64,000 nt of DNA from JACDAN01 sp963721345. Its GTDB lineage: Bacteria; Actinomycetota; Thermoleophilia; Gaiellales; Gaiellaceae. Positions within the stretch are counted from its first letter, which is position 1. Each line of letters begins with the position of its first letter. The notes below the pieces were generated by a model. It did no database searches and had not been told where the DNA came from. It was given only the letters and a program-made list of their open reading frames with translations. This document shows positions 7,627 to 14,775 of this stretch, piece after piece. The position numbers and the translations under genes were made by a program. Location of the stretch: positions 930,001 through 994,000 of the forward strand of contig CAVRIT010000001.1 of NCBI GenBank assembly GCA_963721345.1. The letters run 5' to 3'.

Positions 7627-8302
7627 TCACTGGGCCACGACCACCGTCCCTGCCGCGAGACATCGGGCGGCGCCGCCGAGCGAGTACTCCTCCACCAGGA
7701 AGTCCGCGGTGACCGTCGAGGCGCCCGTGGCCGACCGGTAGACGACGGAGCCGAGGGCGTCGTCGTCCTCGGCGCCGACGAGGTCGAAGCCGTCGGTCGA
7801 GTCGAGGTCGTCGTCCTCGCCGTAGCGCACGAGGTCAGGCGTTCCGTCGGAGATCACACCGGCGCGAGCCCGGGCGTTGTTGGCGGTCGAGCTCGCCTCG
7901 AGCGACAGATCGCCGCCCGCGCTGCACGCGCCCTTCAGCACGAGCCCGCCCGCGCTCGCGATCTGGGTCTCCGCCGTGCCGGCCGCGACGTCGAACGAGA
8001 AACGGGCCGCGCCCGGCCCGGACGGCCCGGCGGATCCAGGTGGCCCCGCCGGTCCCACGGGCCCGGGCGGCCCCTGTGAGCCGACAGGCGCCCTGAGCAC
8101 CCGTCTCGCCCGCCGGTCCTCGCGGGCCCACCGGTCCGACCGGACCGCGCGGCCCCCGAGGCCCGCGGACCACCCGCGGCTTCGGCTTCGGCTTCTTCTT
8201 CACCTCCGGCGAGCCGCCGCCCGCCGCGATCCCCGCGCCGCCGCCGGCCGCAACCGCGACCACCGCAAGCAGCAGCGCACTCAGCGCCAGTCGTCCGTGC
8301 AC
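7627..8302 (-). CDS. Secreted collagen-like protein 3, frameshifted
   Basis: Begins at ATG 8302 with a signal peptide (MHGRLALSALLLAVVAVAAG), then a Lys/Pro linker (KKKPKPKPRVV) and Gly-X-Y repeats (GPRGPRGPVGPVGPRGPAG). The frame changes near 8085-8100 and the collagen-like tract continues (GSQGPPGPVGPAGPPG) into an acidic C-terminal domain (YGEDDDLDSTDG) ending at 7627. It lacks the LTGTAVATT module of the other two collagen-like proteins, so it is a separate type. It is probably extracellular. Confidence 0.7.
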
Positions 8303-8403
8303 CGTTCCTCCTCGAGTCGATTTCGCTTTCGAACCGGTCTACCGGCGAGGCACCAGACACACCAGGGCACGGCACGGTTCCGGCACACATTCGGCGCCGA
8401 CTC

Positions 8404-9315
8404 GTGACGAAAGCCCGGGGGTACCATGGCCCGGTGAGTCAGGTCACTCCCGAGCCGGAGAGCCGGGAACGCCGCGACGACGAGCTCTCCTACGGCACCG
8501 AGCCCACGTACGACCCCTACGAGGCGCGCGAGTGGGGTCCGATCAAGCCCGAGCCGCGGTTCCGCATCCTGCGGAAGCTCGCGGCCCCGTTCCTCTTTCT
8601 CGGCGTCCTGTTCTGGAAGTTCAAGTTCATCCTCGCGGCGGTCTTCAAGTTCAAGGTCTTCACGACCTCGGCGTCGATGCTCGTCTCGCTCGCGGCGTAT
8701 GCCTGGTTCTGGGGCTGGAAGTTCGCGGCGGGCTTCATCCTGCTGCTCCTCGTCCACGAGCTCGGCCACTACATCGAGGCGCGGAGACAGGGCCTCGACG
8801 TCGGGGCCCCGGTGTTCATCCCGTTCCTCGGCGCGGCGATCCTGCTGAAAGAGAATCCGCTCGACGCGTGGCGGGAGTACCAGATCGCGATCGCGGGGCC
8901 GATCCTCGGCTCGATCGGCGCCGCCGTCGTCTGGCTCGTCGGCGAACAGCAGAACAACGAGCTCCTGATCGCCCTCGGCTTCACCGGCTTCTTCCTGAAC
9001 CTGTTCAACCTGCTGCCGGTCGTGCCGCTCGACGGGGGACGCATCGCGGCGGCAATCCATCCGGCCCTCTGGTTCGTCGGCTTCATCGCGCTCGTGGCGC
9101 TGGCGTTCTTCACCCCGAACCCGCTGCTGATCGTGATCGCGCTGATCGTCGGCCTCGAGCTCTGGCGCCGCTGGGAGGAGCGCGGGCGTCCCGAGTCGGC
9201 GGCCTACTACAGCGTGAGGCCGTGGCAGCGCGTCGTCGCGACGGTCTCGTACTTCGGGCTCGCGGCGCTGCTCGTGCTCGGAATGGGCGCGAGCTTCGTC
9301 GAGCGAGATTTCTGA
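8404..9315 (+). CDS. Site-2-protease-type membrane metalloprotease (M50)
   Basis: About 300 aa integral membrane protease. The zinc site HELGH is at residues ~118-122 and the second ligand motif is NLLPVVPLDGGR, the S2P/SpoIVFB layout. Five to six membrane segments surround a short cytoplasmic N-terminus. Members cut membrane-bound anti-sigma factors or other membrane proteins. Start uncertain: GTG at 8404 or GTG at 8434; the latter follows TACCAT and could be leaderless. It is followed after 7 bp by the LOG-family gene. Confidence 0.87.
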   Translation: MTKARGYHGPVSQVTPEPESRERRDDELSYGTEPTYDPYEAREWGPIKPEPRFRILRKLAAPFLFLGVLFWKFKFILAAVFKFKVFTTSASMLVSLAAYAWFWGWKFAAGFILLLLVHELGHYIEARRQGLDVGAPVFIPFLGAAILLKENPLDAWREYQIAIAGPILGSIGAAVVWLVGEQQNNELLIALGFTGFFLNLFNLLPVVPLDGGRIAAAIHPALWFVGFIALVALAFFTPNPLLIVIALIVGLELWRRWEERGRPESAAYYSVRPWQRVVATVSYFGLAALLVLGMGASFVERDF

Positions 9316-9322
9316 CCCGCTG

Positions 9323-10021
9323 ATGGAAGACCAGCGAATCCTCGAAGCCCACGCCGGCAACCTCCCGCGCAACGTCTTCCTGATCGCAGAGGAGTTCAGG
9401 ACGGGCTTCGAGGCAGTCGACAGGATCGACCGGCCGGGCGTGACCGTCTTCGGGTCGGCGCGGGTGCCCGAGGCGAGCCCCGTCTACCGCGAGGCGCAAG
9501 ACGTCGGACGCCGGTTCGCCGAAGCTGGGTTCGCGGTGGTGACGGGCGGCGGGCCCGGCGTCATGGAGGCGGCGAACCGTGGCGCCAAGGAGGCGGGCGG
9601 GCTGTCGATCGGCTTCGGCATCGACCTGCCCCACGAGCAGTTCCAGAACGAGCACCTCGACGTCAGCCTCACGTTCAAGCACTTCTACGCGCGCAAGGTG
9701 ATGCTGGTGAAAGCGGCCGAGGGGTTCGTGATGTTCCCCGGCGGATTCGGGACGCTCGACGAGCTCTTCGAAGCGCTGACGCTGATCCAGACGGACAAGG
9801 TCCTGAACTTCCCCGTCGTCCTGTTCGGCAGCGAGCACTGGACGGGGTTGCTCGAGTGGGTCCGCGAGCGGCTGCTCGACACCGGGATGATCAGTCCCGA
9901 GGACGAGAAGCTGCTGTACCTCACGGACGACCCGGCCGAGGCCGTGGGAATCGTCGTGCGCTGCTACGAGGAGCGCTGCGCCGAAGAGGCGGCCGAGCCC
10001 CGCAAGGCCGACGCGCAGTAG
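9323..10021 (+). CDS. LOG-family Rossmann protein (nucleotide phosphoribohydrolase-like)
   Basis: 232 aa. It carries both LOG/TIGR00730 signatures: GGGPGVMEAANRGA (residues ~73-86) and PGGFGTLDELFEALT (~138-152). Proven members hydrolyse nucleoside 5'-monophosphates (including cytokinin precursors) to base plus ribose 5-phosphate; the substrate here is unknown. Earlier automatic names such as lysine decarboxylase are incorrect for this family. The TAG stop abuts the GTG start of selA, so the two may be co-transcribed. Confidence 0.85.
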   Translation: MEDQRILEAHAGNLPRNVFLIAEEFRTGFEAVDRIDRPGVTVFGSARVPEASPVYREAQDVGRRFAEAGFAVVTGGGPGVMEAANRGAKEAGGLSIGFGIDLPHEQFQNEHLDVSLTFKHFYARKVMLVKAAEGFVMFPGGFGTLDELFEALTLIQTDKVLNFPVVLFGSEHWTGLLEWVRERLLDTGMISPEDEKLLYLTDDPAEAVGIVVRCYEERCAEEAAEPRKADAQ

Positions 10022-11302
10022 GTGCGGCTGCGCGATCTCCCCTCCGTCGACGTGCTCGCGGGCGGCGTGGACGATCCGCTCGCCGTCGACGCCGCCCGAG
10101 CGGTTCTGGGGCGCGCCCGCGAGGAGATCCGCGCGGGATTCGACCCTGGCGACCTCGGTGAGCGCCTCGCTGCGGAGCTCGTGGCCGCGCGGCGGCCCGC
10201 GCTCCGCCGCGTCCTGAACGCCACCGGGGTCGTCCTGCACACCAACCTCGGCCGCGCGCCGCTGCCCGAGGCCGCGCTCGAGCGCGTCCGGGAAGTCGGC
10301 CGCGGCTACTCGAATCTCGAGTACGACCTGACCTCGGGGGCGCGGGGGTCGCGACAGGATCACCTCGCGGGCCTGCTGCGGCGGCTGACCGGAGCCGAGG
10401 CGGCGCTCGTCGTCAACAACAACGCAGCGGCCGTGCTGCTCGCGCTCGCCGCGCTTGCGGAAGGACGCGAGGTCGTCGTGTCGCGCGGCGAGCTGATCGA
10501 GATCGGCGACGGGTTCCGGATCCCGGACGTCCTGGCCCGCTCGGGCGCGCGGCTCGTCGAAGTCGGGACGACGAACCGAACGCGGGCGTCCGATTACGAG
10601 AGCGCCGTCGGGCCCGACACGGCTCTGCTGCTCCGCGTGCACCAGTCGAACTTCAGGGTCGTCGGCTTCACCGAGCTCCCTTCCGTGGAAGAGCTCGCCG
10701 GCGTCGCGCGGCGCCACGGGTTGCCGCTCGTCGACGACCTCGGGTCCGGCGTGCTCGTGGAGCTGCCCGGCGAGCCGTCGGTGCGGGAGAGCCTCCAGGC
10801 CGGCGCCGACCTCGTCTGCTTCTCCGGCGACAAGCTGCTCGGCGGGCCGCAGGCCGGGATCGTGGTCGGCAGCGCGGAGCTCGTCGAGCGTCTCCGCCGT
10901 CATCCGCTGCAACGCGCCGTGCGGGCCGACAAGCTCACGCTCGCGGCGCTCGAAGGGACCCTCGGCCTCTATCTCGATCCGGATCGGGCGCAGCGGGAGC
11001 TGCCCGTGCTTCGTGCGATCGCCGAGTCGCCGGAGGTGGTTCGCGCGCGAGCCGTGCACCTGGCCGAGCTGGTCGACGGGACGGTCGAGGAGACCGTCGG
11101 TCGGGTCGGCGGCGGCGCGCTCCCGCTGGCGGAGCTGCCGAGCTTCGCGTGTGCGGTCGAGGAGGAGCTCGCGGAGTCGCTCCGCGCCGGCGAGCCTCCG
11201 GTGGTCGGCGTCGTCCGGGACGGGCGCCTGCTCCTGGACTGCCGCACGCTCACCGACGAGGAGGCTGACGAGGTGGCGGCGGCCGTCCGCGCCGCTCGAT
11301 GA
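10022..11302 (+). CDS. selA: L-seryl-tRNA(Sec) selenium transferase
   Basis: Converts Ser-tRNA(Sec) to Sec-tRNA(Sec) with selenophosphate and PLP. 426 aa; GTG start directly after the preceding stop. Fold-type-I PLP blocks are present: RRVLNATGVVLHTNLGRAPL, YSNLEYDLTSGARGSRQ, VVNNNAAAVLLAL, LVDDLGSGVL, and FSGDKLLGGPQAG with the Schiff-base Lys at about residue 271. The stop overlaps the ATG of the methyltransferase gene (ATGA). selB and tRNA-Sec lie within 3 kb downstream, giving a coherent selenocysteine locus. Confidence 0.95.
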   Translation: MRLRDLPSVDVLAGGVDDPLAVDAARAVLGRAREEIRAGFDPGDLGERLAAELVAARRPALRRVLNATGVVLHTNLGRAPLPEAALERVREVGRGYSNLEYDLTSGARGSRQDHLAGLLRRLTGAEAALVVNNNAAAVLLALAALAEGREVVVSRGELIEIGDGFRIPDVLARSGARLVEVGTTNRTRASDYESAVGPDTALLLRVHQSNFRVVGFTELPSVEELAGVARRHGLPLVDDLGSGVLVELPGEPSVRESLQAGADLVCFSGDKLLGGPQAGIVVGSAELVERLRRHPLQRAVRADKLTLAALEGTLGLYLDPDRAQRELPVLRAIAESPEVVRARAVHLAELVDGTVEETVGRVGGGALPLAELPSFACAVEEELAESLRAGEPPVVGVVRDGRLLLDCRTLTDEEADEVAAAVRAAR

Positions 11303-12256
11303 CGGTCAGGGCCGAATCGGCTGTCATCTGGGATCTCCTCCGAGGCGCGCTCGCTACACGCGCGCTCGGGATCGTCGCCGGGCTAGGGATCGCGGACGCG
11401 CTTGCCGACCGGCCCCGCCCGGTCGCCGAGTTGGCTGACGAGCACGGCGTCGATGCAGACACGCTCCACCGTCTGCTCCGCGCGCTTGCCAGCGAGGGCG
11501 TGTTCGCCGAGACGCAGCCAGGAGTGTTCGAGAACACCGGCGCGTCGGAGGTACTCCGCACCGGGAGCGGCTGGGGAGACTTCGCGCGCCTCTTCGGCGG
11601 CGTGTGGCACCGCACGGTAAGCGAGCTCGACGCCTCCGGCCAGGCGTCCTTCCCCCGCATCTTCGGGACCGAGTGGTGGGAGTGGCTCGCGGAACATCCG
11701 GAAGAGCGCGCCTCGTTCGACCGCGCGATGGAGCAGGGCTGGGAATCGCGGGTCGAGCGGCTGGCGGGCGTGGATTGGCGCGGCGACGAGGTCGTCGTCG
11801 ACGTCGGCGGCGGGAACGGATCGCTGCTCGTCGAGCTGCTGCGCCGGCAGCCTCGGCTGACAGGGATCGTCCTCGACCTCCCCGAGACAGTTCGCGACGA
11901 GGACGCGCTGGCCACCGCCGGGGTCGGGTTCGTCCCGGGCGACTTCTTCGAGGAGGTGCCGAGGGGGGACGTCTACGTCCTGTCGACGATCCTCCACGAC
12001 TGGGACGACGAGCGCGCTGCCGCGATCCTCCGCACGGTTCGCGCGGCGGCGTCCGAGGACGCGAGGCTGGTGCTCCTAGAGGCGGTGATCCAGCCGGGGA
12101 ACGAGCCCGACGGCGCGAAGTGGCTCGACCTGCTGATGCTCGCGATGTTCGCCGGGCGCGAGCGGGACGAGGCCCAGTGGCGCGCACTGCTCGCCGCAGG
12201 GGGGCTTCGAACCGACGCAGATCCGCGACGGCCTGATCGAGGCGCGATGCCGCTGA
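11299..12256 (+). CDS. Class I SAM-dependent O-methyltransferase (acetylserotonin/hydroxyneurosporene type)
   Basis: An N-terminal winged-helix dimerisation domain (LGIADALADRPRPVAELAD... LHRLLRALASEGVF) precedes a Rossmann methyltransferase (VVDVGGGNGSLLVELLRR; GDFFEEVP; YVLSTILHDWDDERA). The substrate is unknown. As written the frame runs on into SelB. Removing one base from the six-G run at 12199-12204 restores the normal family ending GGFEPTQIRDGLIEAR and a TGA at 12254-12256, overlapping the selB start. Its place between selA and selB is unusual. Confidence 0.85.
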
Positions 12257-13527
12257 CCGTCGGCACCGCCGGCCACGTCGACCACGGAAAGACGTGGCTC
12301 GTCCGGGCGCTGACCGGGAAGGACACGGACCGGCTGCCCGAGGAGCGCGCGCGCGGCATGTCGATCGACCTCGGCTACGCGCCGCTCGAGCTCGGCGACG
12401 GCCGACGGCTCTCGCTGATCGACGTCCCGGGGCACGAGCGCTTCGTGCGGAACATGGTCGCCGGCGCGACGGGGATCGACCTCTTCCTGCTCGTGGTCGA
12501 CGCCGGGGAAGGCCCGCGCCCCCAGACGCACGAGCACCTGCGGATCCTGCGGCTGCTCGGCATCGAGCGCGGCGTGGTCGCGGTGACCAAGGCCGATGCT
12601 GTGCCCGCCTCACGGCTCGAGGACGCGCTGGCCGAGGCGCGCGAGCTCGTCGACGTCGAGGCAGTGGCGGTCAGCGCGAAGACCGGCGCGGGACTCGACG
12701 AGCTGCGCGCGGCGCTCGCGCGAGCCGCGGCCGAGGTCGAGCCGCGCGCGCCGGACGGGCCGACGCGGCTCTTCGTCGATCGCGCCTTCACGCTCCGCGG
12801 AATCGGCACGGTCGCCACGGGCACGCTGTGGTCCGGATCGATCGGGACCGGCGACGTGCTCGCCGCCGAGCCGGCGGGCCTCCGCGTCTCGGTCCGGAGC
12901 GTCGAGGTGCACGACGAGGCCGTCGAGCGCGCGGAGGCCGGGCAGCGCGTCGCCCTGTCACTCCGCCGCGTCTCGCCGGGACAGCTTCCGCGCGGCACGG
13001 CGCTCATCCGGCCAGACGCCTACGAGGTCTCGTACCGGATCGACGTCGCGCTCGAGGAGGTCGAGCCGGCTCCTGCCCGGGTCACGGTCCACCACGGGAG
13101 CGCCGAGGCCGTCGCCCGCCTCCGCCGCCGGGACGGCCGAGGGGAGCTGCGGCTGGCAACACCGCTCGTGGCAGCGCCCGGCGACCGAGTTCTGCTCCGC
13201 GCAGGGACGACGGTCGGCGGCGGTGTCGTGGTCGAGCGTCCGAAACGAGCCCGCCGGCCGGCGCCGGTCCCGCGTTCGGCTCCAGCACCGCCGCGCGACG
13301 ACGGGCGAGTGCGACTGCCAGGGGGACTCGTCGTGGAGCGGGCCGAGCTCGAGCGTGCCCGCGACGTGGTCGTCGCGGAGTGTGAGCGCGAGGGAACGAT
13401 CACGCTCGCCCGAGCCCGCGACCTCCTCGGCACCTCCCGGCGCACGGCGCAGGCACTGCTCGAACGTCTCGACTCGGACAAGGTCACGCGTCCGCGTCGG
13501 CGACGCCAGAAGGCTCCGGCGGGCTAG
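12247..13527 (+). CDS. selB: Selenocysteine-specific elongation factor, short form
   Basis: GTPase that delivers Sec-tRNA(Sec) to UGA codons marked by a SECIS RNA. ATG at 12247 begins MPLTVGTAGHVDHGKT. G motifs: GHVDHGKT, DVPGHERFVRNMVAG, VTKAD and SAKTG; the EF-Tu-like domains II-III follow (DRAFTLRGIGTVATGTLWSG). Only 426 aa, against ~610 in E. coli. After a Pro/Arg linker there appears to be a single winged helix (ARDLLGTSRRTAQALLERLD), equivalent to the last of the usual four. The gene ends against the convergent H-NOX gene with overlapping stops. Confidence 0.93.
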   Translation: MPLTVGTAGHVDHGKTWLVRALTGKDTDRLPEERARGMSIDLGYAPLELGDGRRLSLIDVPGHERFVRNMVAGATGIDLFLLVVDAGEGPRPQTHEHLRILRLLGIERGVVAVTKADAVPASRLEDALAEARELVDVEAVAVSAKTGAGLDELRAALARAAAEVEPRAPDGPTRLFVDRAFTLRGIGTVATGTLWSGSIGTGDVLAAEPAGLRVSVRSVEVHDEAVERAEAGQRVALSLRRVSPGQLPRGTALIRPDAYEVSYRIDVALEEVEPAPARVTVHHGSAEAVARLRRRDGRGELRLATPLVAAPGDRVLLRAGTTVGGGVVVERPKRARRPAPVPRSAPAPPRDDGRVRLPGGLVVERAELERARDVVVAECEREGTITLARARDLLGTSRRTAQALLERLDSDKVTRPRRRRQKAPAG

Positions 13528-14069
13528 GTCGGCCGCGCGGGGCTGAGCCGCACCTCGAAGAGGCACGCGTCGGCGCCCCGGTGCATGCAGGTCTTCTCGT
13601 CGAGCGCCGCCTGCTCCCCGAAATGGCTCGCGGTTCCCTGGACGAGGCCGCGGAGGAGCACGCAGAGGCGGCGCTCCGACGTGTACTCGATCGCTACGAC
13701 GTCCTCGTCGACCGGGGAGACGTGCAGCTTGGGCGGGGCGGCGTTCGGGACCGTCGCGCGCACGAGCTCGTGGATTCTCGCCTCCACGGTCAGGAGGAAC
13801 TCTCGCGCGGAGCTCGCCACGGCGAAGAACGCCGGATAGAGCCGGTTGAAGGTCGTCATCGCCGTGAAGAGGCCGAAGTCGTGCAGGAGGGCGTCTTGCT
13901 CGCGCCGCGTCACCCCGGTCGCGCGCTGCATCAGCTCGAGGAACTCCTCGTCCGGGTACGACTCGACCGCGGAGAACGGCCCCCGCGCACCGAACACGTC
14001 GCCGGCGACCTCGTCCCCGTGCGCGGCGGCGAGGTACTCCCGAAGACTCGTGAAGACGACACCGTGCAT
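13524..14069 (-). CDS. H-NOX (heme NO/O2-binding) domain protein
   Basis: 181-aa stand-alone heme sensor. The N-terminus MHGVVFTSLREYLAAAHG matches the family start; the proximal heme ligand is probably His100 (RIHELVRATVP). The Y-x-S-x-R heme-propionate signature is at 129-133 (YTSER). H-NOX proteins sense NO or O2 and usually control a histidine kinase or cyclase nearby; none is adjacent here, so the output is unknown. It converges on selB with overlapping stops and its start lies 42 bp from tRNA-Sec. Confidence 0.85.
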   Translation of the reverse strand: MHGVVFTSLREYLAAAHGDEVAGDVFGARGPFSAVESYPDEEFLELMQRATGVTRREQDALLHDFGLFTAMTTFNRLYPAFFAVASSAREFLLTVEARIHELVRATVPNAAPPKLHVSPVDEDVVAIEYTSERRLCVLLRGLVQGTASHFGEQAALDEKTCMHRGADACLFEVRLSPARPT

Positions 14070-14110
14070 GGGGCGCGCGATTCTACGGTGCGGGCTCTAG
14101 CATCGCCTGC

Positions 14111-14201
14111 GGAGCGGCAGGGCCCGGTGGCCCAACCGGTCTTCAAAACCGGTGAGGTCTGGTAGCCCCAGGCTGGGTAGGTTCGACTCCTGCGCCGCTC
14201 C
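14111..14201 (+). tRNA. selC: tRNA-Sec (anticodon UCA)
   Basis: 91-nt tRNA. The 8-bp acceptor GGAGCGGC/GCCGCTCC is perfect. The 6-bp anticodon stem ACCGGT/ACCGGT carries loop CTTCAAA (anticodon TCA). The long variable arm is TCTGG/CCAGG, and the T arm is GTAGG-TTCGACT-CCTGC. The extended acceptor and long extra arm are diagnostic. No CCA is encoded. Partial copies of its 3' end occur at 19837-19900 and 20566-20587. Confidence 0.96.
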
Positions 14202-14202
14202 G

Positions 14203-14642
14203 CTAGGTCACTTTGCAGGGGAAAGCCCCGCCGTAGCGAGGCTCTCCTTTCTCGGCTGGATCAGTGGCCGTCGCATTCGGGGCGAGCAGTACGAGCCCGA
14301 ATACGAGGGCAAGCATCAGCAGCACGGGGGCAATGAGGTGGCCGTCGATGATGCCGGTGTACCCCTCGACAGTCGAGCGCTTCAGATCCTCCGTCGCGGG
14401 ATTGTCGTCGAGCCAGCGCGGGCGAACTTCTCGAAGCGGACGGGCTCGAGCTTCCGCCGGCCTTCGCGCCTGACGTCGGAGAGTCGATCTTGCAGCGCCT
14501 CGCTCGCACGCTTCCGGTCCCAGCCGTCGGCCTCGCGCCCGAGCGTCTCGGACACGCGCCGACCGTCGCCGGACCGGTCGGGGTCCGGCGGCCACTTCAG
14601 AAGGACCTCTTGTTGGTATGAAGTGTCACGATGTGCAAGCAT
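14203..14642 (-). pseudogene. Tyrosine-integrase remnant (core-binding region only)
   Basis: The frame from 14642 encodes HRDTSYQQEVLLKWPP..., DGRRVSETLGREADGWDRKR and ALQDRLSDVRREG, which resembles the arm-binding N-terminus of actinobacterial phage-type integrases. After one shift near 14423 it continues RWLDDNPATEDLKRSTVEGY-TGIIDGHLI, the SAM-like core-binding domain. It then runs into a hydrophobic tail (LLMLALVFGLVLLAP) and stops beside tRNA-Sec. The catalytic domain (R..HxxR..Y) is absent. Position next to the attachment site is typical for integrases. Confidence 0.5.
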
Positions 14643-14758
14643 GGATCTGCATAGATCCTTGGGCGCTCATCGATGAGGGTGCGGGTGATTCGGTTCGGAA
14701 ACGGGCTTTCTGATCAGGTTTCTGAAGCTGCCGATCGTGTCTGACACTCGTCGGTAGT

Positions 14759-14775
14759 AGGAGGGACGCGAGCTG
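14759..14775 (+). promoter_or_regulatory. Shine-Dalgarno AGGAGGG preceding a CTG start
   Basis: AGGAGGG at 14759-14765 is followed after 7 nt by CTG at 14773. An in-frame TAG at 14758-14760 rules out any start further upstream, and no ATG/GTG/TTG occurs before a complete signal peptide is encoded. A REP-like GTGTCTGACAC lies just upstream at 14737-14747. Confidence 0.55.

Noticed and set aside
9110..11059. 649-codon frame opposite LOG and selA
   Set aside because: Shadow of two well-conserved genes; composition is His/Arg/Glu-rich without domains.
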